From the NCBI GenBank assembly GCA_005217565.1, contig SJCO01000024.1, positions 272-61,570 on the forward strand: a stretch of DNA of 61,299 nucleotides. Direction: 5' to 3'. Positions 17,835 to 27,620 of the stretch are shown here, piece by piece. The notes beneath the pieces are model-generated. The model was given only the letters and a program-made list of their open reading frames with translations, ran no database searches and was not told where the DNA came from. The DNA comes from Puteibacter caeruleilacunae (lineage in GTDB: Bacteria > Bacteroidota > Bacteroidia > Bacteroidales > Prolixibacteraceae). Numbering within the stretch: position 1 is the stretch's first letter; each line of letters starts with the position of its first letter. The position numbers and the translations under genes are program-made.

Positions 17835-18578
17835 ATGAAGGAATTTGGCTTAATTGGATACCCCTTAACACACTCATTCTCCAAGAAGTTTTTCTCAGAG
17901 AAATTTGAACAAGAACAACTTGACTGTATTTATGAGAACTTTGAAATACCACAGATAGAATTAATCACAGACGTTCTCAAGAACAAACAGCAACTAGTTG
18001 GAATGAATGTTACTATTCCATATAAAGAACAAGTTATTCCATTTCTTGACGAGCTTGATGAAGCTGCAAAAGAGATTGGGGCTGTTAATACCATCAAACT
18101 AACAAAGGTAGACAACCAATACCATTTGAAAGGTTTCAATACCGATACCTATGGTTTTATGAATTCAATTAAGCCATTTATCAAACCTCATCATACTAAA
18201 GCTTTAATCCTGGGAACAGGAGGAGCATCAAAGGCTGTTGCTTGGGCTTTAAAAGAATTGGGATTAGAGTTCTTGTATGTATCGAGATCTGCAGACAAAG
18301 ACAATTGCATTACCTATAATGACATTGACACCAAAATAATGTCGGAATATACTGTGATAGTAAACTCTACTCCTTTGGGGACTTTCCCTAAGGTTGACAC
18401 CTGTCCTGATTTGCCATACGAGAACGTTACTGAACGACACCTATTCTATGATTTGGTGTACAATCCAGCAAAGACTGAATTCCTTAGACGCGCCGAAGCA
18501 AAAGGTGCGACAGTTAAGAACGGACTGGATATGTTACATTTACAAGCACTAAAGGCTTGGGAAATATGGAATGATTAA
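17835..18578 (+). CDS. aroE: Shikimate dehydrogenase
   Basis: Reduces 3-dehydroshikimate to shikimate with NADPH in aromatic amino acid synthesis. The N-terminal shikimate site is GLIGYPLTHSFSKKFF, with NVTIPYKEQV carrying the catalytic lysine near residue 59. GAVNTIK and the FNTDTYGF segment with the paired aspartate follow, then the nucleotide loop LGTGGASKAVAWAL (about 121-134) and the C-terminal NGLDMLHLQALKAWEIW. At 247 residues it is slightly short but complete. It is co-transcribed with the DUF368 gene. Confidence 0.93.
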   Translation: MKEFGLIGYPLTHSFSKKFFSEKFEQEQLDCIYENFEIPQIELITDVLKNKQQLVGMNVTIPYKEQVIPFLDELDEAAKEIGAVNTIKLTKVDNQYHLKGFNTDTYGFMNSIKPFIKPHHTKALILGTGGASKAVAWALKELGLEFLYVSRSADKDNCITYNDIDTKIMSEYTVIVNSTPLGTFPKVDTCPDLPYENVTERHLFYDLVYNPAKTEFLRRAEAKGATVKNGLDMLHLQALKAWEIWND

Positions 18579-18655
18579 TATAACTTTAAAGGAATAACTC
18601 TATCTTAGCCTATTATTGTTTAACCAATATCTTATAGGTTCTTCATTTCGAGTAC

Positions 18656-20689
18656 ATGAGATTTTATGTCGCAAAATACTTATTGTTTTGGGGAGTATAT
18701 ACTTTAATCGTAATACTCGGGATTAAGCATGTTAATGCTTCAGATGCAGATTCTCTCAATATTTATATCAATAATGCAGAATCCTGTATAAAGTATAACT
18801 ATGTAAAAGCATTTGAATTTGCCAGACAGGCACAAACTATAAGCTCAAAAAACAATAATCAGGTATTATTTGCAAAAGCATTATATCTTCAGGCCAAAGC
18901 GAAATCGAGACAGGGATATTATAAAGAATGTCTGGAAGTTTTGCATGAAGCAGAGCATATTGCTCTCAATGAAAAGGATTCTATACTGTTAGGTCGTATC
19001 GAGTTAGAGAGAGGTCGTGTTTTAGTGGATTACGGCATCACCAACGAGGCGATAGACAAGCTATTCAAAGCATTATCAATTTTCGAAAATGCACAAATGG
19101 CTAATGCAAAAGCCCATGCATTTATTCATCTTGGTAGAATCAACTATTATTCAGACAATGGAAAGGAAAAAGCAGAAGAATATTACAATAAGGCTTTAAA
19201 AATCTTTTCAAAAACATCAAATCAGGAGGGGATAGCTCAAGCATTAAACTACAATGCAGCAATAGCAACAACAGATAAAGATTTTGAAAAAGCGCTGAAA
19301 TTATTTCACAAGGCCGAGCAAATAAATAAAGAACTGAATTATCAAGGAGCACTAGCGATTAATTACCATAACATCTCTGTTATATATCAGGAGCAGGAAG
19401 ATTTTGATAAAGCATTAAACTATTTAAACAAGGCAATAAGTATAAATTCAACGATCGGAGCCCAATTAGAACTAGCTTATAACAAGCTATCGTTAGCATC
19501 ATACCATCAAGACAAGAACCAAAACGATAAGGCAATAACGATTCTTGAGGATTTGTTTGAAATCTGCGAAGAAAATGGTTTTTTAAGGTTGCATTCTATT
19601 GTTGCCCGTCGATTGGCGTTAATCTATTATGCTGTTGACAAGCTTCAAGAGTCACTTGATTATTCTTGGGAATACATGTTCTTAAAAGATAGTCTAAACA
19701 ACAATATTAACAATTACAAGTTAGAGCTTCTTGAAAGCAAGAAGCGCTTTGAGCATCAACAACAAGAAAAGCAAAAGGCAATCTCATCGGCTTTATTAAC
19801 CAATAAAAATCAGCGTATAACTTTCACCGTAATCATACTGGCAATATTATTTGTATCAATAATCTTATTCTTTAATCTTCAAACCAAAAAGAAATGGTTA
19901 AAAATTGTAGAAGAGAAGAATAAGCAAATCACAGCCCAGTCGGACCAATTAAAGCGTAGCATTGAATCGTATAAAGAAAGTCAAAAGCAGTTGGCAAGGA
20001 ACAATAAAGTAAGAGAAAAATTCATGTCGATATTAGCACATGATCTGATTAATCCTTTTAATTCAATTCTTGGTTTAACCGATATTATCATTGATGACAA
20101 AGAGTTAGATAATGAGGAAATTCGCAATTACTCAACCCAAATAAACAGAACAGCAAACGAAACGCACCTTTTATTACAACAGCTTTTAATCTGGGCTAAT
20201 ACGCAAAACAACAAGGTTCAATTAAAACCTACCTCAATAGATTTAAACGTGCTAGTTAGACAAAACATAGAATTATATCAGATTAGTGCTGAATCGAAGC
20301 AAATTAAACTTGAAGAGCAACTCATGGATAACGCGCTTGCTTTTGCTGATGAGAATTGCATTTCAACAATTATTCGCAATTTCGTTTCCAATGCTATTAA
20401 GTTTACAACACCTAAAGGAAAGATTACTTTACAAACAGAAAAGCACAACAATGGTTCGGTAACAATATCCGTTATTGATACAGGTATTGGAATGACACCT
20501 GAAGAGCTGGCCCAAGTTCTTAATCCAGAGGACCATTTCACAAAACCAGGCACTTCAAAAGAGAAAGGAACCGGATTAGGCCTAAATATATGTCGCGACC
20601 TGGCAGCACGTAATCATGGAACCTTGAGTGTTAAAAGTATAAAAGGGAAAGGAACATCATTCACTTTATCCTTACCCTCAGGGAAATAA
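18656..20689 (+). CDS. TPR-containing membrane sensor histidine kinase
   Basis: Residues 1-29 are a signal peptide or signal anchor. About 30-370 is a periplasmic array of TPR units, a single membrane helix is at about 387-406, and a short coiled linker leads to the HisKA domain with HDLINPFNS (His462). The HATPase domain has an N-box around Asn578, DTGIGMT, and the GTGLGLNI lid. All catalytic motifs are present. No receiver domain is fused and no response-regulator gene is adjacent, so it is an orphan kinase. The signal is unknown. It ends 8 bases from the convergent truA. Confidence 0.9.
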   Translation: MRFYVAKYLLFWGVYTLIVILGIKHVNASDADSLNIYINNAESCIKYNYVKAFEFARQAQTISSKNNNQVLFAKALYLQAKAKSRQGYYKECLEVLHEAEHIALNEKDSILLGRIELERGRVLVDYGITNEAIDKLFKALSIFENAQMANAKAHAFIHLGRINYYSDNGKEKAEEYYNKALKIFSKTSNQEGIAQALNYNAAIATTDKDFEKALKLFHKAEQINKELNYQGALAINYHNISVIYQEQEDFDKALNYLNKAISINSTIGAQLELAYNKLSLASYHQDKNQNDKAITILEDLFEICEENGFLRLHSIVARRLALIYYAVDKLQESLDYSWEYMFLKDSLNNNINNYKLELLESKKRFEHQQQEKQKAISSALLTNKNQRITFTVIILAILFVSIILFFNLQTKKKWLKIVEEKNKQITAQSDQLKRSIESYKESQKQLARNNKVREKFMSILAHDLINPFNSILGLTDIIIDDKELDNEEIRNYSTQINRTANETHLLLQQLLIWANTQNNKVQLKPTSIDLNVLVRQNIELYQISAESKQIKLEEQLMDNALAFADENCISTIIRNFVSNAIKFTTPKGKITLQTEKHNNGSVTISVIDTGIGMTPEELAQVLNPEDHFTKPGTSKEKGTGLGLNICRDLAARNHGTLSVKSIKGKGTSFTLSLPSGK

Positions 20690-20697
20690 TTAAATCT

Positions 20698-21492
20698 CTA
20701 GAGGAATCTAAAAAATCCACTATCTTCTCGCACAAATTGGTCATCAATTTCTTTGGGATAAACCACATCGACGAGATATAATCCGCTAGCTGGTGCCGAT
20801 GTTCCTGCAAGCCCTCTATCTTTCAATTCGATAATTTCAGCAAAGCGATCGACAGATATTTTACCACTGCCAACCTGAAATAACGTACCCACAATGGCAC
20901 GCACCATATTTCTCAAGAATCTATCTGCAGAGACAGTAAATACCATTAAATCTCCATGAGCCTCCCATTTGGCATATGTCACTTCACAATTATTCGTTTT
21001 CACATCTGTGTGAAGTTTACTGAAGCTTGTAAAATCGGTGTAATTAAACAACTTTAAAGCAGCTTCATTCATCTTATCGATATCCAATACAGCATGATGT
21101 CGAGCTACAAAATCATTATTAAACGCCGACTTTTCACGAGAAACAAAATACTTATAAGATCTTTCCACCGCACCAAAACGTGCATGCGCTTCCTCATCAA
21201 CTTCAAAAATCTTCTGTATTGCTATATCCTGTGGCAGAAAGCTATTTAATCTAAACGCTAATTTCTCGGTATCATTAATCACTTTTCCACAGTCAAAATG
21301 AGCAACAAAGAAACTTGCATGCACGCCTGTATCAGTTCGTCCTGCACCCGTAACTTTTATCTCCTCTCTTAAGATTGTAGATAGTGCCTTTTCTAATGTT
21401 TCCTGAACGGAATTTGCATTAGGCTGAATCTGCCATCCATGATATGCCGTTCCGCAGTATGCTAACTGTATAAAGTACCTAAATTGTGACAT
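20698..21492 (-). CDS. truA: tRNA pseudouridine(38-40) synthase
   Basis: Converts uridines 38-40 of tRNA anticodon arms to pseudouridine. The N-terminus FRYFIQLAYCGTAYHGWQIQ and the catalytic site GAGRTDTGVHAS (Asp54) are clear, as are RFLRNMVRAIVGT and the C-terminal RGLAGTSAPASGLYL. The ATG at 21490-21492 is preferred because an AAAGGAG-like sequence sits just before it and the protein then begins at the family start. The longer frame starts with TTG at 21558 and adds a glutamate-rich 22-residue leader with no family match. It is convergent with the histidine kinase gene. Confidence 0.92.
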   Translation of the reverse strand: MSQFRYFIQLAYCGTAYHGWQIQPNANSVQETLEKALSTILREEIKVTGAGRTDTGVHASFFVAHFDCGKVINDTEKLAFRLNSFLPQDIAIQKIFEVDEEAHARFGAVERSYKYFVSREKSAFNNDFVARHHAVLDIDKMNEAALKLFNYTDFTSFSKLHTDVKTNNCEVTYAKWEAHGDLMVFTVSADRFLRNMVRAIVGTLFQVGSGKISVDRFAEIIELKDRGLAGTSAPASGLYLVDVVYPKEIDDQFVREDSGFFRFL

Positions 21493-21687
21493 GCTCCTTT
21501 TTTGTGCGAATTTATAAATTTCCTGTTCTCCTTCCTCCTCATTTTTCTGCAATTTCAATATCTTTAGGGGCCATTTTAACTTGACCTTAACTTTTTTTAA
21601 TGAAAATAAACGGCAATTTCGAGGTCAATCAGTTATTTTCGTGCAACTAATTTTTAAATCAGAAAACTTTTTCAAAAGCATAATATC

Positions 21688-22683
21688 ATGAACCAAGCAG
21701 TTGACATTAAGGAACTCAATGATAGAATTCAGCAGGAGAGCTCATTTGTGGATATGATTTCCATGGAAATGAACAAAGTGATTGTTGGCCAGAAGCACCT
21801 GGTTGAAAGTCTTTTAATCAGTTTACTTTCAGACGGACACATTCTATTAGAAGGGGTACCGGGACTTGCAAAGACATTAGCCATTAACACTTTGGCATCG
21901 GTAGTTAATGCTGACTTTTCGCGAATTCAGTTTACACCAGACTTACTTCCGGCCGACCTTTTAGGTACCATGATTTACAGTCAGAAAAAGGAGGAATTTG
22001 TTGTTAAAAAGGGACCTATCTTTGCAAACTTCATTCTTGCTGATGAGATCAACCGTGCACCAGCAAAAGTTCAGTCTGCATTACTTGAAGCCATGCAGGA
22101 AAGACAGGTTACCATTGGTGAAACAACTTATAAATTAAACGCTCCATTCCTGGTAATGGCTACGCAAAACCCAATTGAGCAAGAAGGTACTTACCCTCTT
22201 CCTGAAGCACAGGTTGACCGTTTCATGCTGAAGGTAGTTATTGATTATCCAAAGAAAGAAGAGGAACGATTAATTATTAATCAGAATCTGTTGAAGCAGT
22301 TCCCAAAAGCAACTCAGATTTTGAAACCAGAAGATATCCTTAAAGCTCGCGACGTTGTAAAAGATGTTTATATTGATGAGAAAATTCAGAAATACATTGT
22401 AGACATTGTATTTGCAACTCGTAATCCACAGGATTATAAGTTAGAGAAATACACCAATATGATTTCATATGGTGGTTCTCCTCGTGCAAGTATTAGTTTA
22501 GCTCAAGCAGCAAAATCATATGCATTCATAAAACGACGTGGTTATGTAATTCCAGAAGATGTACGTGCCGTATGTCCTGATGTATTGCGTCACCGTATTG
22601 GATTGAGTTATGAAGCAGAAGCCAATAATATCACTACAGTTGAAATTATCAACGATATTTTGAATACCGTAGAAGTACCTTAG
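21688..22683 (+). CDS. MoxR-family AAA+ ATPase
   Basis: A 331-residue AAA+ chaperone-like ATPase that typically works with VWA-domain proteins. The Walker A GVPGLAKT is at 56-63, the Walker B ILADEINRAP has Asp119-Glu120, and sensor 1 is ATQNPIEQEGTYPLPEAQVDRF. It heads the Bat operon and is followed after 83 bases by a DUF58 protein, a pairing conserved across Bacteroidota. In this phylum the cluster is linked to aerotolerance and envelope stress. The substrate is not known. Confidence 0.93.
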   Translation: MNQAVDIKELNDRIQQESSFVDMISMEMNKVIVGQKHLVESLLISLLSDGHILLEGVPGLAKTLAINTLASVVNADFSRIQFTPDLLPADLLGTMIYSQKKEEFVVKKGPIFANFILADEINRAPAKVQSALLEAMQERQVTIGETTYKLNAPFLVMATQNPIEQEGTYPLPEAQVDRFMLKVVIDYPKKEEERLIINQNLLKQFPKATQILKPEDILKARDVVKDVYIDEKIQKYIVDIVFATRNPQDYKLEKYTNMISYGGSPRASISLAQAAKSYAFIKRRGYVIPEDVRAVCPDVLRHRIGLSYEAEANNITTVEIINDILNTVEVP

Positions 22684-22766
22684 TGATCGGATAGAAATCC
22701 TGAGAACAACTGTATTATTACAATCAAGTATTCACTCCCGTATTAGCGGGTTCAAATTGATAGAAA

Positions 22767-23639
22767 TTGGAAACCAGTGAACTGTTAAAAAAAGTACGAA
22801 AGATAGAGATTAAGACCCGTGGTCTTTCCCGTAATATTTTTGCGGGAGAGTACCATAGTGCCTTTAAAGGACGGGGTATGGCTTTCAGTGAAGTACGAGA
22901 ATATCAATATGGTGATGACATTCGTAATATTGACTGGAATGTTACAGCACGATATAATAAACCGTACATTAAAATATTTGAAGAAGAGCGAGAATTAACT
23001 GTTATGCTTCTTATTGATGTTAGTGGATCAAGAGAATTCGGAACATTCGAACTACTCAAGAAGAATGTAATAACTGAGATTTCCGCAATTTTATCGTTTT
23101 CAGCAATACAGAATAACGACAAGATTGGAGTAATATTCTTCTCCGATCATGTTGAGAAATTTATTCCTCCGAAAAAAGGGAGAAGTCATATTCTCCGTAT
23201 CATTCGTGAGTTAATTGATTTTACTCCTGAAAATCGTGAGACAGATATTGCAGAAGCAGTTCGCTACATGACTAATGCAATAAAAAAGAGGTGTACAGCA
23301 TTTTTAATCTCCGATTTTATTGACGAAAATAAAGCATTAGAAAATGCATTATCGATAGCCAATAACAAGCACGACATGGTTGCGCTGAAAGTATTTGATG
23401 ATCGCGAAGCAGAAGTTCCTCCTATCGGTTTGGTTAAATTAAAGGATGCAGAGACAGGATCTTTTTCATGGGTTGACTTTTCAAATAAACGCACCAGAGA
23501 GCAATATAGCAAATGGTGGCGTACCCATAATATTAAGATGAATACGATGCTCACTAAATGTGGTATCGACCATGTTGATATTAATACCCGTGAAGATTAT
23601 GTGAGATCACTCATAACCCTGTTTAAGAAAAGAGGATAA
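22767..23639 (+). CDS. DUF58 family protein, VWA-like, of the Bat operon
   Basis: A 290-residue cytoplasmic protein with the DUF58 core FKGRGMAFSEVREYQYGDDIRNIDWNVTAR (about 34-63) and a VWA-like metal site LLIDVSGSREFG (about 82-93). It likely acts with the MoxR ATPase upstream. The start codon is TTG at 22767; METSELLKKVRKIEIKTRGLS is the family N-terminus, so TTG is the expected start. The next gene begins after 2 bases. Confidence 0.9.
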   Translation: METSELLKKVRKIEIKTRGLSRNIFAGEYHSAFKGRGMAFSEVREYQYGDDIRNIDWNVTARYNKPYIKIFEEERELTVMLLIDVSGSREFGTFELLKKNVITEISAILSFSAIQNNDKIGVIFFSDHVEKFIPPKKGRSHILRIIRELIDFTPENRETDIAEAVRYMTNAIKKRCTAFLISDFIDENKALENALSIANNKHDMVALKVFDDREAEVPPIGLVKLKDAETGSFSWVDFSNKRTREQYSKWWRTHNIKMNTMLTKCGIDHVDINTREDYVRSLITLFKKRG

Positions 23640-23641
23640 TA

Positions 23642-24637
23642 ATGAGGCAAATTTATAGAACAATACAAACAGTAATCTGTGCATTGCTTATCGCTATTCC
23701 AGCGGTTCAAGCTCAGGAGATCACTGCCAAGGCAATACTTGACACGACCAACATCATGTTGGGAGACCAAATTAAGTTTAATTTGGAATTAGAGAAACCT
23801 CTTGGTTTTGATATTCAATTTCCAGCAATTAATGATTCGTTGTTAACACCAAACATCGAGATCCTTGAAAAATCGGACATAGATACAGTTGCACTGGATA
23901 ACAACAGACAGAAAATCACTCAGCAATTTGTTATTACCTCTTTTGATAGTGGTTCACATGTAATTCCTGAGTTTTATTTTCGATATCAATATGATCAGCT
24001 GGCCGATTCGTTAAAAAGTAATACGATTACTCTAAATGTACATTCTTTTGATATAGACTTAAAGAAAGGTATCACAGATATTAAGAAACCATATGAGGCT
24101 CCGGTGACCTTAAAAGAAGTTACCCCTTATATTATGGGAGCAATATTGATTGTAGCTATTCTATTCTTTATTTTCTATGCGATACGCCGTCGTCAAAAGA
24201 ATATGTCGCTTTTTAGTAAACCACCAAAACCATCTGATCCGCCTCATGTAGTTGCTCTTAAGGAACTAGATCGAATAAGGGATGAAAAATTGTGGGAACA
24301 GGAAAAGCTGAAACTATATTACAGTGATATAACCGATACTTTACGTCGATACATTGAAGGAAGATATCATCTTTCCGCAATGGAGTCGACAACCGATGAA
24401 ATTCTTGAGCAATTTGAGTCAGCAAAAAAGGTTCTGGACAAAAAGTCGTTCCAACAACTTAAAGACCTGTTACAATTAGCCGATTTGGTGAAGTTTGCCA
24501 AATTTAAACCGCAGGCCGATGATAACAGTATCTCGTTGGCAAATGCCTATTTCTTTGTTAATCAAACCAAAGAAGAAATCAAGAAAGAAGAACCTGTTGA
24601 AGACGACAGGGAAGGTGAAGTTGTAGAACTTAAATAA
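23642..24637 (+). CDS. Bat-operon membrane protein with periplasmic domain
   Basis: A 331-residue protein with a signal peptide (1-24), a periplasmic beta-rich domain of about 135 residues that resembles the first BatD-type domain (IMLGDQIKFNLELEKPLG), one membrane helix at about 161-180, and a charged cytoplasmic helical tail that ends in a Glu/Asp/Val-rich stretch. The tail contains DTLRRYIEGRYHLSAMESTTDEIL, a segment similar to the end of BatD proteins. It sits between the DUF58 gene and batA with very short spacers (2 and 9 bases). It is probably a structural partner of the Bat complex. Confidence 0.75.
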   Translation: MRQIYRTIQTVICALLIAIPAVQAQEITAKAILDTTNIMLGDQIKFNLELEKPLGFDIQFPAINDSLLTPNIEILEKSDIDTVALDNNRQKITQQFVITSFDSGSHVIPEFYFRYQYDQLADSLKSNTITLNVHSFDIDLKKGITDIKKPYEAPVTLKEVTPYIMGAILIVAILFFIFYAIRRRQKNMSLFSKPPKPSDPPHVVALKELDRIRDEKLWEQEKLKLYYSDITDTLRRYIEGRYHLSAMESTTDEILEQFESAKKVLDKKSFQQLKDLLQLADLVKFAKFKPQADDNSISLANAYFFVNQTKEEIKKEEPVEDDREGEVVELK

Positions 24638-24646
24638 TCGACAACA

Positions 24647-25645
24647 ATGATGGATCGATATACATTTGCAAATCCTGAATTCTTTTACCTATTACTACTA
24701 TTAATTCCAATAGTAGCATGGTATATATTTAAACATCGCACTAGCTCTGCGACAATTCAGGTATCAACAACAAGAGGCTTAGACAAAGCTCCTGTAACTT
24801 ACAAGCACATTATATATCATGCACTTTTCGCCATGAAAATGATGGCTATAGCTGCCTTAATTGCAGTGTTAGCTCGCCCTCAGGCAACAGAAAACTGGCA
24901 AAATGTAACAACTGAAGGTATCGATGTTGTTATAGCACTTGATATTTCTGGCTCAATGTTAGCACGAGATTTTACACCAGATCGACTGGAAGCAGCTAAA
25001 GATGTCGCAATGGAGTTCATTGCCGGACGTCGGGATGATAAAATTGGACTGGTAGTATTTAGTGGAGAAAGCTTTACGCAATGTCCTCTTACAACCGACC
25101 ATGCAGTACTATTCAATCTTTTTAGAGATATTGAAAGTGGAATGATTGAGGATGGTACAGCCATTGGAAATGGACTAGCCACAGCAGTAAGCCGCTTAAA
25201 AGATAGTCAGGCTATAAGTAAAGTGGTCATTCTCTTAACTGATGGTGAAAACAACAGGGGACAGATTGCACCAGTAACAGCTGCTGAGATAGCAAAAACA
25301 TATGGTATTAGAGTTTACACCATTGGTGTTGGAACAATTGGAACTGCACCCTACCCTTTTAAAACAGCTTTTGGCACCACACAGCTAAGAGATGTAGAAG
25401 TAAAGATTGATGAAGAAACTCTTGAAGAGATTGCTCAGTTAACAGATGGGCAATACTTCCGTGCCACAGATAATGAGAAACTAAAAGAGATTTACGAAGA
25501 GATCGATAAACTTGAGAAATCAAAGATCGATGTAAAAGAGTTCAGCAAAAAAGATGAAGTATATCATCGCTTTGCCATTTTGGCTGCAGTGCTATTGATC
25601 TTAGCTGCATTACTTAAACAGCTTTTCGTAAGAAATTTACCTTAA
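24647..25645 (+). CDS. batA: BatA, membrane-anchored VWA protein
   Basis: A 332-residue protein with an N-terminal FANPEFFYLLLLLIPI membrane segment and a second helix near 63-83. A VWA domain has the full metal site DISGSM (about 101-106) with LTTD and LLTDGENNRG. A final membrane helix lies at about 306-325. BatA and BatB are paralogous inner-membrane proteins whose VWA domains face the periplasm. The Bat operon was first described in Bacteroides fragilis aerotolerance. The molecular role remains open. Confidence 0.92.
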   Translation: MMDRYTFANPEFFYLLLLLIPIVAWYIFKHRTSSATIQVSTTRGLDKAPVTYKHIIYHALFAMKMMAIAALIAVLARPQATENWQNVTTEGIDVVIALDISGSMLARDFTPDRLEAAKDVAMEFIAGRRDDKIGLVVFSGESFTQCPLTTDHAVLFNLFRDIESGMIEDGTAIGNGLATAVSRLKDSQAISKVVILLTDGENNRGQIAPVTAAEIAKTYGIRVYTIGVGTIGTAPYPFKTAFGTTQLRDVEVKIDEETLEEIAQLTDGQYFRATDNEKLKEIYEEIDKLEKSKIDVKEFSKKDEVYHRFAILAAVLLILAALLKQLFVRNLP

Positions 25646-25663
25646 CCCGTAAAAGAAGAAATC

Positions 25664-26704
25664 ATGTTCAGATTTGCACATCCTGAATATCTATATGCAT
25701 TAATTATTATCCCTCTATTACTGGTGATATTCATTATTGCACGCTCAAGAGCTAACAAGGCATTAAAACAATTTGGGAATCCAGATTTAATTGCTCAATT
25801 GATGCCTGACACGTCGAAATACCGGCCTTCAATTAAGTTTGTTTTTTCATTAGTAGCACTAATGTTTTTGATTGTAGGACTTGCGCAACCTCAGTTTGGC
25901 TCTAAACTTAAGAAGATAAAAAGAGAGGGCGTTGAGATCATTATCGCGTTAGATGTCTCGAATAGTATGCTGGCGGAAGATATCCAGCCAAACAGACTGG
26001 AAAGAGCAAAACGAGCCATTGCCAAAATGGTAGACCGCATGCAAGACGACCGAATTGGTCTTGTTGTTTTTGCAGGACAGGCTTACACTCAATTACCAAT
26101 TACAACGGATTATGCCTCGGCAAAGTTGTTTATGTCCTCAATAGATACGCACATTGTTCCAATCCAAGGAACAGCTATTGGGGCTGCAATAGATCTTGGG
26201 ATGAAATCTTTTACTCCTGAATCTGAAAATAACAAGGCATTAATCATTATTACTGATGGAGAGAATCATGAGGATGATGCCATTCAAATGGCTGCCGCAG
26301 CTGCAGAAAAAGGAATCATTGTTCATACCATTGGAATGGGACTACCTAAAGGTGCACCAATACCGATCAATCCTAATAGTATAAAGAAAGACTATCGAAA
26401 AGATAAAGATGGCAACATTGTTGTTTCAAAACTAAATGAAGAGATGTTGCAGCAGATTGCAGCGGCAGGTAATGGAGTCTATGTAAGAGCCAATAACTCC
26501 CAAATTGGATTAAATCGATTGTTTGATGAGATCAATAGCATGGAGAAAACTGAAATGGAATCAAGAATCTATTCAGAATATGACGACCAGTTTCAATACC
26601 TAATTGGATTAGCCATTTTCTTTATTTTATTAGAATTGGCCCTATTAGAACGAAAAAACAGATGGTTGAAGAACGTGAGTTTATTTGCATCAAAAAAGGA
26701 TTAA
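25664..26704 (+). CDS. batB: BatB, membrane-anchored VWA protein
   Basis: A 346-residue paralogue of BatA. It starts with FRFAHPEYLYALIIIPLLL, has a second helix at about 60-80, a VWA domain with IIALDVSNSMLAEDI (about 93-107), the second metal segment ITTDYASAKL and IIITDGENHED, and a C-terminal helix at about 309-328. The metal-site residues are intact. It starts 18 bases after batA and ends 2 bases before batC. Confidence 0.92.
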   Translation: MFRFAHPEYLYALIIIPLLLVIFIIARSRANKALKQFGNPDLIAQLMPDTSKYRPSIKFVFSLVALMFLIVGLAQPQFGSKLKKIKREGVEIIIALDVSNSMLAEDIQPNRLERAKRAIAKMVDRMQDDRIGLVVFAGQAYTQLPITTDYASAKLFMSSIDTHIVPIQGTAIGAAIDLGMKSFTPESENNKALIIITDGENHEDDAIQMAAAAAEKGIIVHTIGMGLPKGAPIPINPNSIKKDYRKDKDGNIVVSKLNEEMLQQIAAAGNGVYVRANNSQIGLNRLFDEINSMEKTEMESRIYSEYDDQFQYLIGLAIFFILLELALLERKNRWLKNVSLFASKKD

Positions 26705-26706
26705 TC

Positions 26707-27564
26707 ATGAAGACAATTGTCATTAGCATATTACTGGTATTCGTTACATTGGTTTCCTTTGGTCAGAAGGAACGTAAATTTGTGCGTCAAGGGAATGATG
26801 TATATCAGAAGGCCGTTCAGGATACAGTACAGATAGATAGCACTGCATTCAGTCAGGCTGAAACATCTTATCGAAAAGCATTGGATCTAAAACCCGACGA
26901 CTATAAGTGGAATTTTAACCTTGGAGATGCACTTTACAAACAAGGAAAACTTGAAGAAGCAACTGCAAAGTTTGAAGAGTTAAAAGAGACTGCAAAAACA
27001 AAGGAAGACAAAGCCAAAGTACAACACAATTTGGGAAATTCTCATTTGTTGCAGAAAAAGATAGACGAGAGTATTGCTGCCTATAAAGAAGCACTTAGAA
27101 ACAATCCGAATGACATGGAGACTAAGTACAATCTTGCTTATGCTCAAAAATTAAAGAAAGAGCAAGAGAAACAGCAGCAACAACAGCAACAAAACAAGGA
27201 TCAGAACAAAGATCAAAATAAGGACCAGAATAAGGACCAAAACAAAGATCAGAATAAGAACGATCAAAATAAAGACAAGAATAAAGATAAAGATAAGAAC
27301 AAAGACAAAAAGGATAACAAGGACAATAAAGACAAGAACAAAGACGACCAGGATAAAAATAAAGACAAAAACAAAGATCAGAATAAAGATAAAAAGAAGG
27401 ATCAAGATAAGCAGCAACAACAGCAGCGTCAACCTAAGATTTCTAAAGAAAACGCTGAGCAGCTATTACAAGCCCTTCAGAATGATGAAAAGAAAGTTCA
27501 GGATAAGGTTAAGAAAGCACAGGCAGCTAAAGCCAAGCGTGTAAAAACCGACAAAGATTGGTAA
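26707..27564 (+). CDS. batC: BatC, exported TPR protein with Asn-Lys-Asp repeat tail
   Basis: A signal peptide (MKTIVISILLVFVTLVSFGQ) is followed by three TPR units (about 30-150). A low-complexity region of roughly 85 residues (27173-27425) is built from KDQ, KDKN and related units. The tail closes with ISKENAEQLLQALQNDEKKVQDKVKKAQ, which is typical of BatC. The ATG at 26707 is chosen because it gives a clean signal peptide; an in-frame ATG at 26662 would overlap batB. The highly charged repeat probably spans or gels in the periplasm, which is inference. A long opposite-strand open frame here is only the shadow of the repeat. Confidence 0.9.
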   Translation: MKTIVISILLVFVTLVSFGQKERKFVRQGNDVYQKAVQDTVQIDSTAFSQAETSYRKALDLKPDDYKWNFNLGDALYKQGKLEEATAKFEELKETAKTKEDKAKVQHNLGNSHLLQKKIDESIAAYKEALRNNPNDMETKYNLAYAQKLKKEQEKQQQQQQQNKDQNKDQNKDQNKDQNKDQNKNDQNKDKNKDKDKNKDKKDNKDNKDKNKDDQDKNKDKNKDQNKDKKKDQDKQQQQQRQPKISKENAEQLLQALQNDEKKVQDKVKKAQAAKAKRVKTDKDW

Positions 27565-27620
27565 TAATTGGAACGTAATATTCCATTTTATAATTTTGAA
27601 CTGGATAATTGAAAGATAAA

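Noticed and set aside
27151-27432. Highly hydrophobic 93-residue open frame on the minus strand
   Set aside because: It is the complement of the Asn-Lys-Asp repeat of batC; its Leu/Ile/Val/Phe richness follows from the repeat codons.
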